A stretch of DNA of 64,000 bases from Rotaria sp. Silwood1. Its lineage: Eukaryota; Rotifera; Eurotatoria; Philodinida; Philodinidae. The notes beneath the pieces were generated by a model. That model was not told the origin of the DNA, searched no databases, and saw nothing but the letters and a program-made list of their open reading frames with translations. Positions 23,502-35,528 of this stretch are shown one piece after another. Location: positions 7,429,565 through 7,493,564 of the forward strand of contig CAJNOP010000002.1 of NCBI GenBank assembly GCA_905250075.1. Direction: 5' to 3'. The translations under genes were made by a program, and so were the position numbers. How positions within the stretch are numbered: position 1 is the first letter of the stretch; each line of letters opens with the position of its first letter.

Positions 23502-23710
23502 TCTCAAAAGTCACTTTCCTATTAGCACTGCACACATCTGATGTATTTGAAAATTATTTCACATTGTTCATTATTTATAAACCATTCTTCACTGTCAAAA
23601 AGAGACGCGCAAGACATCCTATAGATAGTACACAGCGATTTATGAGTTATAAATTATTTATAAGATAAATAATCTACAAACATATACAAAGTGTAAAGTG
23701 ACTTTTGAGA
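23502..23710. mobile_element. Short MITE-like element with CAAAAGTCACTTT ends
   Basis: 209 bp. Ends are TCTCAAAAGTCACTTT at 23502-23517 and its exact reverse complement at 23695-23710. No clear target duplication. A related end sequence borders the element at 53858-54421. Confidence 0.65.
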
Positions 23711-26700
23711 CATTCTATGTTTATTCGTATATAAATTGAAATAAGTTCCTTTGAATATCTGAGAGATATGCATTAAAAATCATTTACTTTCTTCGCCTTT
23801 ATCAAAATTATAATTCTTTTTTTCTACATGAGTAATAGCAGATTCAGTATTAATAAGAGATGTGTGTAATCTCGAATAAATCTCATCTGATTCCGGTCGC
23901 AGTACTCATGGTTTCGGTTATTTTCCAAGTCCCTATCTCGAGAAAACTATTCAAGAATTCATTCGTACTTCATAAAAAATACTTTTCAATACTCGTTCTT
24001 TTGGTTTAGGTAGTCGACAAATAGCACTTATTCGGATCATTACTCTTGAACTATGCTATGATAGATAGGATTTATAAGATAATTCTCTTGAAACCATAGA
24101 ATACTTCGGGTATACTCTTTAATTTCCGTTGGAACTATTATTTTTCTCATAAACCTCGTTTCAATAACTTCTCTTTCTCCATGATTCCACACATCTCTAG
24201 TATTCATCTATACAAGTATATATAAAATAAATTCTTTAATCATACGTACATTATTTGATTTTAAAGCAAAATTCATTGTTTAAATGCAAACTTCATAGAA
24301 TTAAAAACAAATGCTTCCATTAAAAATGATTAAAAAATTATTATTATATATAAAATAAGTTATCCTTTGCTTCTTCTTTCAAAAATAGAACTTCTCACAT
24401 ATTATCAAAAATCAATGGAGTATATGTTATAATTATAATATAAGGTAGCAAAAAAAGAAATTTAACAACAACTTAGTTTCCTGTTTTGTTAAGCAATTAA
24501 TTCTAATTCAGATAATGATTTTAATTGTCTATAAAGGTTTCTATCTAGTGCATTCTATACTAGATGAACCATGCCGACAAGATTATTAAAAAAACCATAC
24601 ACAATAGTTTTCAGGTCACAGAAGAATATTATTTAAAAATACTATTTTAAAGACAGTAAAATGAGAAATTATTACATTTTCTGTTACGTCCCTTAAAAAG
24701 TTGAAAGTATCAAAAAACCGACTAAACATCTATCTTGTTATATTTTCAAATTTTTCTGGGAAGCTCGTAGGGAATGCAGTGACTTCTCATTTTGTTCTCT
24801 TTCAAATGGCATAGGTAAAAATAGTTTTCCGGGGGCCTGAAAAGCACCGTGTATAGTTTTGTTTTTAGTAATCTTGTCATCGTAGTTCATCTAGAATAGA
24901 ATTCATTAGATAGAAAACTCTATTGACTATTAAAATCACTATCTGGATTGAACTAATTGTTAAGCATTATCCAAAAAAAGATACTGATGTTCAACTTTTT
25001 TCCGCTATCTTACAGTGAATTAAATATTAAATATTAGAATCAATATTTAACGATTTCAAAGAATATTAACATCAATGGATTTATCTAATCATTCAAGTGA
25101 TATCACGATCTTTAGAATTGAACTTATGTGATAAAGACAGATATTATTCTATGAATATGATCATAAAGAATTTCATCAACAAAACAAAATATAAAATATG
25201 TTATAGTTGACATAAGTTATCAGATAAAAATAGATAATAAAATTTACTTGTGCCATCCAAACGTATCACCTTTTGATTAAGATAAGTTACTACAAAATCA
25301 TTTCAATAAAATTATGCACATTGTGTTGAAGTCTGACAAGAAGAAAAACTTGTTCGTAAGTCTTATTATGTTAGCTTATGGGGACATTCAGCTGATAAAA
25401 GTCTATTCTCACGTGCTAGAAATTTATTAAATGTTAAAAAAAGAGAAATCATTAAATCATAATTAAAAGTTTGTGTTCATTTTCGTGTAGGAAATTATTA
25501 TATATTTGATATTGATGAGATAAAATCAGATCTTGATACAATTTGATGTTTATGAATTTCTACTGCGTATGGAATAAATTTTATCAATGAAAGCAATGTG
25601 TTTTGGAAATAATTCAGAATAAAATTCAACAAATTGATCAATTAAAAACATGTAAATAGTTAACCAGAAAATTTAAATTTAAAATTATAAATAATTTTGC
25701 TTTTACTTGAAAAGTTATATTAGAATGTACTTTTAGTATAATTATGAAATTTTTCTATTAAAAAAAACTGAAAGAAGATTATATTCAAATCATAGCCAGC
25801 AGAATGTTTTCACTCTAAATTAGAATCAACAGTCTTGATAAGATCCTCGTTGGGAAGTCGAAAATAGACACGATGAGAAATGTGGGGACGGATTTACTCA
25901 CTTCAATGAGAATATCTGTAGCAAGGAAAGTTCTCGACCTGTTCGATCGGCTTCGAGTCGAGCTGTGTGTACCATGTAGATTGAAATGAGCTATGAATAC
26001 CCTAAAGAAAGTTTGTGCTCTTAGCTTTTTGCTATGAAGATACTGCATTGCTTTTTTTTGTAAATGAATGCGGTAATCGACCTCAACAACACTAAAAATC
26101 TAATTTTCAAACGTCAACTTGAATTTTGCATAGAGACAGGCTTTAGAAGAATAAGTTCAAATTTTTCGATTGGCTTCCATTATGAAAAAAGAATATTAGG
26201 TCTGCTAGTTTTTTTTTGTGTGATTTAACGCTATTACCATGGTTATATGTTAGAATAGAAACAACCTTCAACACCTAAAACATTCACAAAAGCCTATTGA
26301 CGTTAAGATCGATTTCTGTACAATGTTTTCAGTCTAAATTTACAAAAAAAAACAGGTTTTTTGGTGTTTCTGCGAAGGACCATAGCATTTGTTTTAAAAA
26401 AAAGCCATAAATGATAGTATATCTTTAACTATAAGCTAAAGAAAAGGATTCTTTTCAAGTCATTCATATCTTCTTTGAATCTACATGACGTACATAGTCT
26501 TGACTCAAAAATGATTGACAAGTTCGAGGACTACCTTCGTTAAAGATCTAAGTTTTGCCTTGAAGGCGAGTTTTGTCAGTATGTACTTTATCGAACTCTA
26601 GTTTCTCGTTCAGTTTTTCTTCACTTGTTACAAAGGAGTACGTCTTTAAGTCATTGACAATGTAGAACTCTATATTTAGTCATAAAAAAATTAATGTTTT

Positions 26701-27119
26701 TTCAAAATCATTTTCTAAGTCAACGCCATTACGAAAATGTCATCATTTGTCGGCAAAAGTGGTGAAAAGTTTTAAAGTAGCCATAAGAATTTTGATAATT
26801 TATCACAGATTTATTATGTACTGATGCGTACGATCGTTACTTGTATTTAAAAGAAAAAAATATTGACAGATTGTATTCTTTTCTTTAATTTATTATTCGA
26901 TTCTTAATGAAGATCAAACGATCATTTAAAGATTTTACAAGGGAACAGCTAGAATTAACAATAAGAATGAATAGTTAATTAAACTGATATGGAAGATATA
27001 ATTATCTCAAAAATTATTCTTTTTTTAGAAAATCAATTGAACAAAATTTTTCTGCATATTGTATTAATATATTCAACAAATATCAATTATTGAATGCCAA
27101 AATGATATTTTTATGTGGC
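23711..27119. other. Spacer, gene-poor
   Basis: AT-rich, with one decayed reading frame (25324-25546) and a more GC-rich patch at 25840-25990 of unknown origin. No intact gene seen. Confidence 0.4.
25324..25546 (+). pseudogene. Decayed coding fragment, family unknown
   Basis: One plus-strand frame reads as protein-like sequence (VRKSYYVSLWGHSADKSLFS, then RARNLLNVKKREIIKS, then a block with HFRVGNYYIFDIDEIKSDLD) but is broken by two in-frame stops and ends in a third. Composition is more even than in chance frames of this DNA. I cannot name the family; a transposon or a dead host gene are both possible. Confidence 0.3.
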
Positions 27120-27710
27120 TAGTATTTATTTGAGCAATTAAAAAGTTGAAGTGAGCAATAATGAAAATACGAATTAGCAATAATTGTTGAGCAATAAAAA
27201 AAATGTTTTTTGAGCAATTTTATATTATGAAATGGACAATAATTAATTCATTAAATTGCAGTAAGAAATTTATTTTTGAGCAAGAAGAAATTTATATTTT
27301 AATAACAAAAAATTATTGTGTGACCAAAGCTTTTTTGGCTTCAGATGGTCTGCCTCTCTTTCTTTTTGTACCAATTGCTACATATTGGGTGTAGGTGCGG
27401 GTGTGGGTGTTCTTTTGATCTACCATCACATCAGAACCAGCAGCCACACATCACACCACACCCACACTCACACCCATACCCATACCCTTATTTTTTTATA
27501 TAGAATTTACGTTTAAATTAAATAAATTATTGCTCATTCAAAATAATTATTTGTCATTCAGATTTATTGTTGCTCATTTAGAATTATTATTGCTTATTCA
27601 GTATTATTATTGCTAATTCAATATGTTATTGCTCATTTGAATTCTTTATTGCTCACTTAAATCATTCTATTGCTCAGTTAGATTATTTTATTGGTCAATT
27701 AAATATAAGT
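27120..27710. repeat. Element with mirrored 20-bp minisatellite arms (TTATTGCTCA / TGAGCAATAA)
   Basis: Left arm, 27131-27260: about six units containing TGAGCAATAA at about 20-bp spacing. Right arm, 27526-27706: about nine units of a 20-bp period built on ATTATTGCTCATTCAG. The arms are in opposite orientation around a core of about 250 bp that itself holds mirrored GGGTGT-type arrays (27386-27488). No terminal duplication could be fixed by eye. Its plan resembles the hAT-like elements at 17.5, 19.5 and 60.7 kb. Confidence 0.6.
27386..27488. repeat. Mirrored GGGTGT/ACACCC arrays (telomere-like)
   Basis: GGGTGTAGGTGCGGGTGTGG at 27388 and, after about 40 bp, a run of ACACCC/CATACCC variants on the same strand. 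The two face each other as an inverted pair inside the minisatellite-armed element. Confidence 0.5.
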
Positions 27711-27839
27711 CTTTTTATATTAAAAAAAAAAAGATGAAGGAAATATCTTTTCTATTTAATTAAGCTCCTTCTCGACTAAAAAAATCGATTATGGCTCATA
27801 TGCATTCAAGTTGTATAAAATTCTCAGCTCTATATCATG

Positions 27840-28550
27840 ATATCGCCGAGAGGTGACATAACAGATAAGCTCCGACAGTTGACTTATCAACATGTGAGTC
27901 TGACATAATCAAGAGGTTAAAAAAAAACAAGACCATATTATTATTTGAATAAGTTTCCATTCACTTCAAAAATTGAGCAGAACTTTTGCTGGATTGAAGT
28001 ACAAATTTTTTGTTATGAAATACTAAAAGAAAACTAGTCGTTGTAATTGCCTATCGAAAAGTTCATATTTCATACTTATCTTTAATACTGCAAGTCCAGC
28101 TGTTTATTCTCCGATGATTATCAAGTTCACATGCATTTCTCTTTTCAAATCCTTGAGAGATTCATAAATGTATGGACTTCTTCATGGTGGATTCTGACCA
28201 GAAATGCTTGAATCATTTAAGCGAAAAAAATACATAAGAAATCAACAATACTTTAATAGCTCCATACTGATCTGCAAGAGTATAAGTATGCATCAAGAAA
28301 ACACGAACATTCATATCCACACTCAAAACTAAAGCAACGTGTTAAATATGAACTTCTCGATAAAAAATCACAACAGCTAGTTTTGGCAAAAAGTTCTGTT
28401 CAGCTTTTGATGTAAATGTGAATTTATTCAAATAAAAGTATTTTCTTGTAATTTCTAATGTATTATTTATGTCAGACTCAAGTGTTAGGAGAAGCTCAAC
28501 TATCGAGGCGGCTCATCTATCAATGTACCTACCGAGAGGTATTCTCTAAA
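27840..28550. repeat. Long imperfect inverted repeat (fold-back element)
   Basis: Left arm about 27845-28090, right arm about 28310-28545. Shared blocks in mirrored order: GAGTCTGACATAA, then TATTTGAATAAxTTxxCATT, then xTGAxCAGAACTTTT, then TATCGAxAAGTTCATATTT. Identity by eye is moderate. No coding content seen between the arms. Confidence 0.7.
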
Positions 28551-29695
28551 CATAGGTTAAAATAACTCTTTTTAGCTATTCAGAATTTTATACGAGTCTT
28601 CATCAGAAGTAATTTTTGTATTTGGTTGAAGAACAGATGAACCAATTCAGCACATTCTCCAAAACACTCTAAAAATGACATCGTCTACATTAAAATAAAG
28701 CTTAATACAAAATCGAACTCTGCCCAACTCTAAAAGTAAACATGCTCTTCTAAACGGAAGAAAAAAAAGATTAACTGACTTCAATGAAGCACATTCGAGA
28801 ATTCTGAATTGCGCAATGAAAACATTTTAAACCGAGAAAAAAACGGAAAATTCATCGTTAGAACATTTTAAAACGTTATATTTGACTTCGTTGGAGAATA
28901 GCATTCAGAAGGTTTTATAAAAATAATGAGTCTATCAACAAACATGTTCATCATGGAATTATATATTTTCAATTTTATAGTCATACGTCCATGGCAACAT
29001 CGATTTCTATTGAAAAGATTAACTTGTTTTGGGCGGCCAGGAAAAAATGGAAAGAGTTCAAAAGAAAACATCGTCAAATTGATTATGAAGTCATCGGTTT
29101 TTGATAAAAAAAATTGTGCCCTGAACTCACTATTGAAATTTTTTACAATGATCAACTTTTCTCAAGTGTAGGGAGGGGATTGAATCATTATCGAACCACA
29201 TCATAATCTCTTTTACAATAGTCAAATCAATCTCAAGCATTTATATTTAAAGTATCATTCTATTTGCTTTTTAATTATTAAATATCTATCCTTTAATTAA
29301 AAATATGTATTTCATCATTGAAGGTATCATTAAAAAATCGAACTTAACGTTAGCAAGGTAACTGTAGATGGTTCAAAAAAAAATACACTACCACACTTAA
29401 GGATTGTCGATTGTTAGTTTTTCGTATTTGTCTTTACTTTACCATGACAAAACAAAAAGAAACAAAAGGTTAGTAAAAGAAATACAACTTCTTTTTTTTA
29501 ATGCTAAAAAGCAAACAAGAAAATTGCTCGCTCACTATATGGCCAATGCCATCTAAAAGCTTTAAGGCGTTACTTTTCGTTTGTTGATTGTCTGTTTATT
29601 ATTTTTGCATCTATACACAATAATCTACAAAATATACATACATTTAGTTTTTTTGTTAACTATTTCGTTTCTAGACATACAACGCATTGTACACA
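28551..29695. other. Spacer upstream of the 29.7 kb gene
   Basis: AT-rich. Overlapping frames on both strands at 28868-29171 have slightly higher complexity and may be a transposon remnant, unproven. Immediately before the next gene a pyrimidine tract and TAG at 29672-29674 make a 3' splice site about 20 bp before its ATG, usable for a 5' UTR intron or trans-splicing. Confidence 0.4.
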
Positions 29696-32455
29696 ATGAC
29701 AGTAAGTTAAAGCAATAAAATTAAGTATGATAATTAATCTAAATATATATCTTCTATTCAGACAACAGAGATAACACCTCGTTATCGAAATTTTTCTAAT
29801 AATATGCCATCATCATTAAATGCAAATTCTCGTGCATCATCATCATTAATAACGGTTGAAAAAGAACCTGAACGTGATCCTGAATATGATTGTTTTATGT
29901 GTCGTCAATCACATGTTTATATTAAACCGATTGGTATGCAACAAGAACGTCGTGTAGCGCGTCATCATCCACCACCATTATCACGTGCACAAATAGATGA
30001 ATTAAGTCGAAAAAAAAATTTAACAAAACAAGAAGCAAGAAAATTATTACAATGTTATTTTCCTGAAATAAAAAATGTTAAATATTTTCAATTACATAAA
30101 TATCATTCATGTTGTTATGATCCAAAACATTTAAATTTATGTAAAAATCATATAACTGCTTTACAACATGAACGTGAACAATATCATAGTCATGATCATC
30201 ATCAAAGTCAAGATGAAAATGATGACAATCATTATAAAGATTATGAAAGAGATGATGAACCACACAATAGAGTTAGTTTTGTACGGTAAGATACGAATTA
30301 TTATTCACAATAAGTTACGACACAATATTTCAATCGTTCTAGCATTAAAATTGAACCAACCAAAGGTATACCAACAAGATTTTTAGGCCCAACAGCTTTA
30401 CCTGAATCACTAGCTGATATGCTTATCAAACAAGTATGTTATTTAATTTGAAAAAACTGTTCTTTTATTTTTAAATTAACTCGTTATTTAAAACTTAGGT
30501 TAATCGCTTAGAAAATAAAAAAGTACCGCCATCATTTAATTCGAATCATACAATAGAACCATACGCTGTTAGACGAGTAAACTTACCTCATAGTAAGAAA
30601 TTCTTTATTTCATAAACAATTCTTTTTCTTTTATGTTAAATTTATCTTGAATTTTATAATTCAATTTTTGTAAATCGTTCTTTTCTTTAGGTTCAGATGA
30701 TGATAATGACGAAGATGATGACAATGATGATGATGATGACGATGAAGGTCATACTGATGATGATAATCAAACAACACAATTTAAAGGTAAAATAATGGCT
30801 GAATCTAATGCAAATTATGATAATAATAAGCAAGCAAAACTAAAATTAGAAAAAAAATCAACAAATGGTGATTTAATAGTTGAAGATTTAGATGAATTAA
30901 AACGCTTATATATTAATCGTCAAGAGCCAAACGATGTAGATAAAAATTCAGACATTTTTTTGAAATCATTAAAAAAGAAAAAACGAACAAAAGGTACAAA
31001 GAAAAAAAATCTTCATGAACATCATCAATCAAAATTAAAGCATTGGGAATTATTAGCATTGGAATTGGAACAATCCAAAAATTCCTCATGTAATTGTCGT
31101 CATCAAGTTATGCGTCTTGAAGATAATCAAGTTGTTTACGATTGGTGCCGTTGTAAAGATCATCAACATAAAGAATTAATGGAAAGACGTAAATCAATTA
31201 CACTTCCACCACCTCCTCAACAATCAACTGCACCTCCTCTTCCACCACCACCACCACCTCCACCAAAACCACGTCCAAAACCTCGCAAAATACGCACAAA
31301 ATCGATTGGTGTAGATGCCACAGAGCCAACATCAAGTGAACTTGCTCTAGCTTATGATCCATCAACTGTTGATTATGATATGATTCAAGAAGTAATCTAT
31401 TATCGAACAGCATCAGGAAGATTGGTAAAATATTCTTTTCTTTTTTTGTGTTATATATTTAAATATTCATTGTGGTTTATTTTATTTCTAGATCAAACCT
31501 GAAACAACTAATGCTTTTACTTATGATAGCCTACCTTCGTCCATGATGATCAATAATCGAGAACCAAGCCCACACAAAGCTGAAGTTTTATATATGACAC
31601 CTAATGGTAAATTACAACCACTTGCAGGTGGTGGACGTAACCAACGAGGAAAAAGTATGCCGTTCAAGCGTCTATAACATTTTGACCACAAAACTATGTA
31701 AATATATAGGCTTGTAAAGAAAGACTGCATCTATCAAATAATCTATGCAGTAGAACATGATAATTCATACACTATTACATAGAGGAAGTCTTTTTCTACA
31801 AGTTTACATATACATATACATCGTTCAGTAGCCAAAATCTTATAATTACTTTTCATTACATTTTATTTAATCATTCTTAATATATGCTGATTTTTCATTT
31901 TTAGCAAAGACAATCATTCTATCAAAACCAGGTTCATTATATGATGGTCAAGCATTGATTGATACACAACATTCATCATCAAATAATGGAACTTCGAATA
32001 CTATACCTGTATTAAAATTACCTCCAACTGTAAAATCATCAAGACAACATTTACGTGATAATAATAAGGAATATCAACCAACAGAATTTACATTGGCGAA
32101 ATTTTCTTCTGATAGATCTGTAGGTACACCTGATTCACAAGAAAAAACAAGAACTGTTTCAATGTCAATGCAAAAAGTTTGATTAAATTAATTAAAATTA
32201 GATGTTTTTGTTTGTATTATTTTATTTACTAGAGTACAAAACCAACATATAGTAATCAAAATCCAACACCTGATTATGGACGTGAATCAAGTGTTGTTGC
32301 TAATCGTCGTTGGTTTGATCAACCACTTGGTGATCAAAATTTACGTCCAGTACATGATGGTCAATATGGTTTAATTGCTGGTACATCAACAGATACATAT
32401 CAAACTAAAGCTAAATTAGCTGAAAATAACAATAATTACTATAATAATAATAATA

Positions 32456-32486
<31 letters not shown>

Positions 32487-32592
32487 TACAAAATCAGACG
32501 CACAAGTAAACATAAGACTTAATTATATAATAGAAAAAGTAAATTTTCTTTTTCTTTTCTAGAAAAATGGAAGCAATTGCACAATATCATAA
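29696..32592 (+). CDS. Unknown intracellular protein, proline-rich and acidic segments
   Basis: Not recognised. Nine exons: 29696-29701, 29762-30285, 30343-30433, 30499-30592, 30691-31424, 31492-31654, 31905-32176, 32233-32505, 32563-32592. The phases close to 728 aa. No signal peptide or membrane helix. Seen in order: a Cys pair (DCFMCRQ, about residue 42) and a second Cys cluster (SCCYDPKHLNLC, about 120), a His/Asp-rich stretch, a poly-Asp/Glu segment encoded at 30694-30765, a Lys-rich region, a Cys/His patch (SCNCRHQ and WCRCKDHQ), a polyproline run followed by KPRPKPRK (about residue 390), and an Asn run near the C-terminus. The first exon is only six bases (ATG ACA). If exon 6 is not spliced at 31655, a stop follows at 31675, so a shorter isoform is possible. 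Proline-rich and basic segments suggest a scaffold or cytoskeletal role, but this is a guess. Confidence 0.75.
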
Positions 32593-33229
32593 TTATAAAG
32601 AAAATTTGTATTCGTTTTTTTTAATGCTATATATAAAAATAATAAATGTCTTGAAGTTTTTTTTTTCTTTTGCTCGTTTTGGAACAAGAGCATAAGAAAT
32701 GCGTATTTGTTCTTATATGTTCTATTGTCAGTGCTCATATAAGTTCTTTCATTGGTTTGTTGAAACTATGTAACGAGAAAACATCATTGAAAAAAATAAT
32801 ATTGTATGATTACAATAGATACTTCGATAGGCAACAGAAAGACAATGATGAAAATATTTCTATCGATTTAATCTATACTGAAGGCACAAAAAAGAATACT
32901 TCTGTGTGTTAGCTACTTCGTGGTGCGATGTACTTCCTAGCAACAGATTCAATAGCCTGATGAGAAGTTCTTGAGTTTCATTGCTTTAGCTCCTCATGCA
33001 TACTAATTAACCATAACAGCATCGATATATCACAATATAGTCAGTATGTTATGTTATTGGACAAGTGATCCGAAACAAATAGTCATTCATTAGTGACTTG
33101 CGCGTGGTCATTGTATTTCTGGTAGCACTAAGGATAGAACACAGCACCTTGTAAACATATGTTGAATCATGCAGCCACTCATGAAAAAACAATGCGACTT
33201 GTAACTCACCATTTGAACTCATAACGAGA
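32593..33229. other. 3' flank, no gene seen
   Basis: A plus-strand frame at 32670-32912 directly after the gene lacks motifs and is probably 3' UTR. Poly(A)-type signals are frequent here by chance. Confidence 0.4.
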
Positions 33230-33690
33230 TGTCGGCAAGACTAGAAAAGTTTGAAAGGGTTCGTGTCCATGGCTTCTGCTGTCGAGCTATGATCGTTTGA
33301 CTGAGTTTTCAGTCCATTTGTAGGTACTTACTAGAGAATGAAATAATAGTATTTCGATCTGAAATTCAGTCCATTCCCACACAAACTTGATTATTGTGAC
33401 ATGTCTATGGGAAACGATCGTTTGTCAGAAATTCAATATTTCGATAAAGAAATATTCTTTTTGATTGAAACTTCTAAAAAATATTTCAAGGATCGTAAGA
33501 ACTATCTATGGACTGAAAATCAGTTGGAAATATCATTGTTTGATTTTCTAATAAATATCTCAAAGTAGGTAAAAAATTCAGTAAAACAGTCATAATTTGG
33601 CTTCAGTGGTTCATGAGCCTACACCCTCTGAAACTTTGTCTAATCTTATTGAGACCTTCTTGTGGGTGTAATGAGTTCAAATACCGGGTT
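33230..33690. repeat. Inverted pair of a dispersed repeat
   Basis: 33230-33376 and the reverse complement of 33520-33690 are diverged copies of one unit, also related to 16430-16625. The pair forms an imperfect palindrome and ends directly beside the piggyBac-type insertion. Confidence 0.5.
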
Positions 33691-33694
33691 ACGA

Positions 33695-34791
33695 TTAACC
33701 CTTCGTGGTTGTCGTGGGGTCCGCGCGGACCCATTTCACAGTTTTTTATTTAATACTACATCAAGAGCTTCTGTTTCTGGCCAGTCCCCTTATCTAATCT
33801 CTAGTCCTATGTTGGTCTACAACATCCTTATTAGAAATCAACGATCAGCCTAGCAGATGAAAAATGCAGCTGTGGGTCCGGATGGACCCTACGACAACTA
33901 TGCTGTTACCAGCATATTTTTCGTCTTGATAAAGCTGTCATCTGTTGATTCACAATTTTTTTTTAAATGATTTACTTTGGTTGGCTTATATGTTACGTAC
34001 GTTTTTAAAGCAGTGAGCAAAATTTTCACAGATGCACAAAATCGTCGCCGTAGTCAAGAAGTTCGGCTTATGCCTAAAGTCAAACTAGAGTTGCTCTCAC
34101 TAGGTTGTCAGGTTCACTCAGAGAGCATCAAAGATGTTAGCCAAAACATCAAAATTCATCAAGCCAAAAAAGGTGTTTCCTATGCCCAGCTCAACCAGGA
34201 CGAAAAGTTCGACAAACATGTTCCAGCTGTGGTCAAAATGTTTGTTTGTCTCATTCCAACAGTGTCACAACAGTAACTTGTCAAACATGCATGGAAAAAC
34301 ATTAGAGTATACTTTGCATTTATGAAAAAAAGATTTATATACAAACAATATCATCAGTTTGATAAAAAAAAAACTGAGTTTTTATTGCTTTTTCTAATAA
34401 TAAAGAGAAAGATAAAAGTAGCTATAGTTCAAAAAGAAAAGTTTCTTGCTTTCTCAATTGTACAATTGATTATATATATAACAACGTACGCGTAGAATCC
34501 TATCATCTAGACTAGATTGATATATTCTATGCTTTTCCCAGCTATTATCAATGTTGCTACAAAAACGATTAGAGAAAGTAATTTTTTGCGATATCATACA
34601 TCTTTACATTGTTTTCACGAGAGCTGACTTATTAGTTTTTATAAAGAAAGATCTCCACCTCTTCATATAAGTCAAATGAAACGCTTGAAGAAAGGAAAAA
34701 ATCGTTTTTTTTGTAATTTTCTATAGGTGGGTCCAGGCGGACCCCAGGACAACTACGAAGTACAAAAATCAGGACAACCACGAAGGGTTAA
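33695..34791. mobile_element. piggyBac-type element, degenerate
   Basis: The element body is 33699-34787 (1089 bp), flanked by TTAA at 33695-33698 and 34788-34791, the target-site duplication specific to piggyBac. Terminal inverted repeats: left CCCTTCGTGGTTGTCGTGGG, right the reverse complement CCCTTCGTGGTTGTCCTGAT. Internal copies of GTGGGTCCxGxxGGACCC lie at 33716-33731 (part), 33871-33888 and 34728-34745, likely subterminal transposase-binding repeats. The interior keeps only the tail of a transposase (next entry), so the copy is a deletion derivative and cannot move on its own. Confidence 0.9.
33977..34276 (+). pseudogene. piggyBac transposase C-terminal remnant with zinc-finger
   Basis: In the frame starting at 34141 the sequence reads KRCFLCP, then GRKVRQTCSSCGQNVCLSH: Cys codons at 34174, 34183, 34219, 34228 and 34243 and His at 34252, i.e. 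CxxC-x11-CxxCxxxxCxxH. This is the cysteine-rich domain that closes piggyBac transposases. A TAG stands directly before it (34138-34140), and the 99-codon frame at 33977-34276 runs through the same DNA in another frame, so at least one frameshift has occurred. The catalytic aspartate core is gone. Confidence 0.75.
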
Positions 34792-35528
34792 GACAGCTGT
34801 TTTGACAGCCACAGTGGCTATCTATATTCAAATCGTTCCAGAAATGTTACTGGTATGACAAGTATAAGAAATAGTCTACAGATGTTAATTTAATTGAACA
34901 TGTTATATTTTAACTGTTATAAATGTATTTTTGATGATGTTAGTAGTAAAAATTTGGTACACATTGCTGTATTGAATAAATAATTAAATATATTGGACAT
35001 ATCGTTATTATGTAAAATGATAAATATGGATATAAGAATGCATCAAATCCATAAAAGCAAAACATGCCGACAACATAAATGATGTTCAGTTAATTGATTT
35101 AATTATAACTTTATTTTTATTTTTTGATGTTGATAATTGACACAACAAAAAAAAAAGTTGTGAATCAAATATAACAAGACATGTTATTCATAAATTTTAT
35201 GCTTAGCACGTAATACTGAATGTTATGTGATAATTATTTGTTAATACTTGTGTTGTTCGTAATGTAATTATAGTCTTTTTTTATTAGCGGTTACATTGAT
35301 AAAGTTTGACGTGCTCAATTTAATCGCATTAAAGCTACAAGACAAGAAGACAATTGTAATTATGTATATGTTATTAATTGATGAATAAGATATATAGAAA
35401 ACATTGTAGCAGGTACATGAAAACCTAACAGAAAAAAGGAAACAATTTTAGTTTTTAAATATGTTTATCTTTTGTAATCTAATCTATAAATGTTAATACT
35501 AATAAAAAAGCATCTGTATATATTATTG
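34792..35528. other. Spacer, no gene seen
   Basis: AT-rich sequence after the piggyBac element. It may include the 3' UTR of the weak minus-strand gene model that follows. Confidence 0.4.

Noticed and set aside
27203-27516. Frames over the minisatellite-armed element, one with a His/Thr run
   Set aside because: The run is the CACACC/ACACCC repeat in translation.
32670-32912. 80-codon frame directly downstream of the nine-exon gene
   Set aside because: No acceptor joining it to the gene in frame after its stop at 32592; likely 3' UTR.
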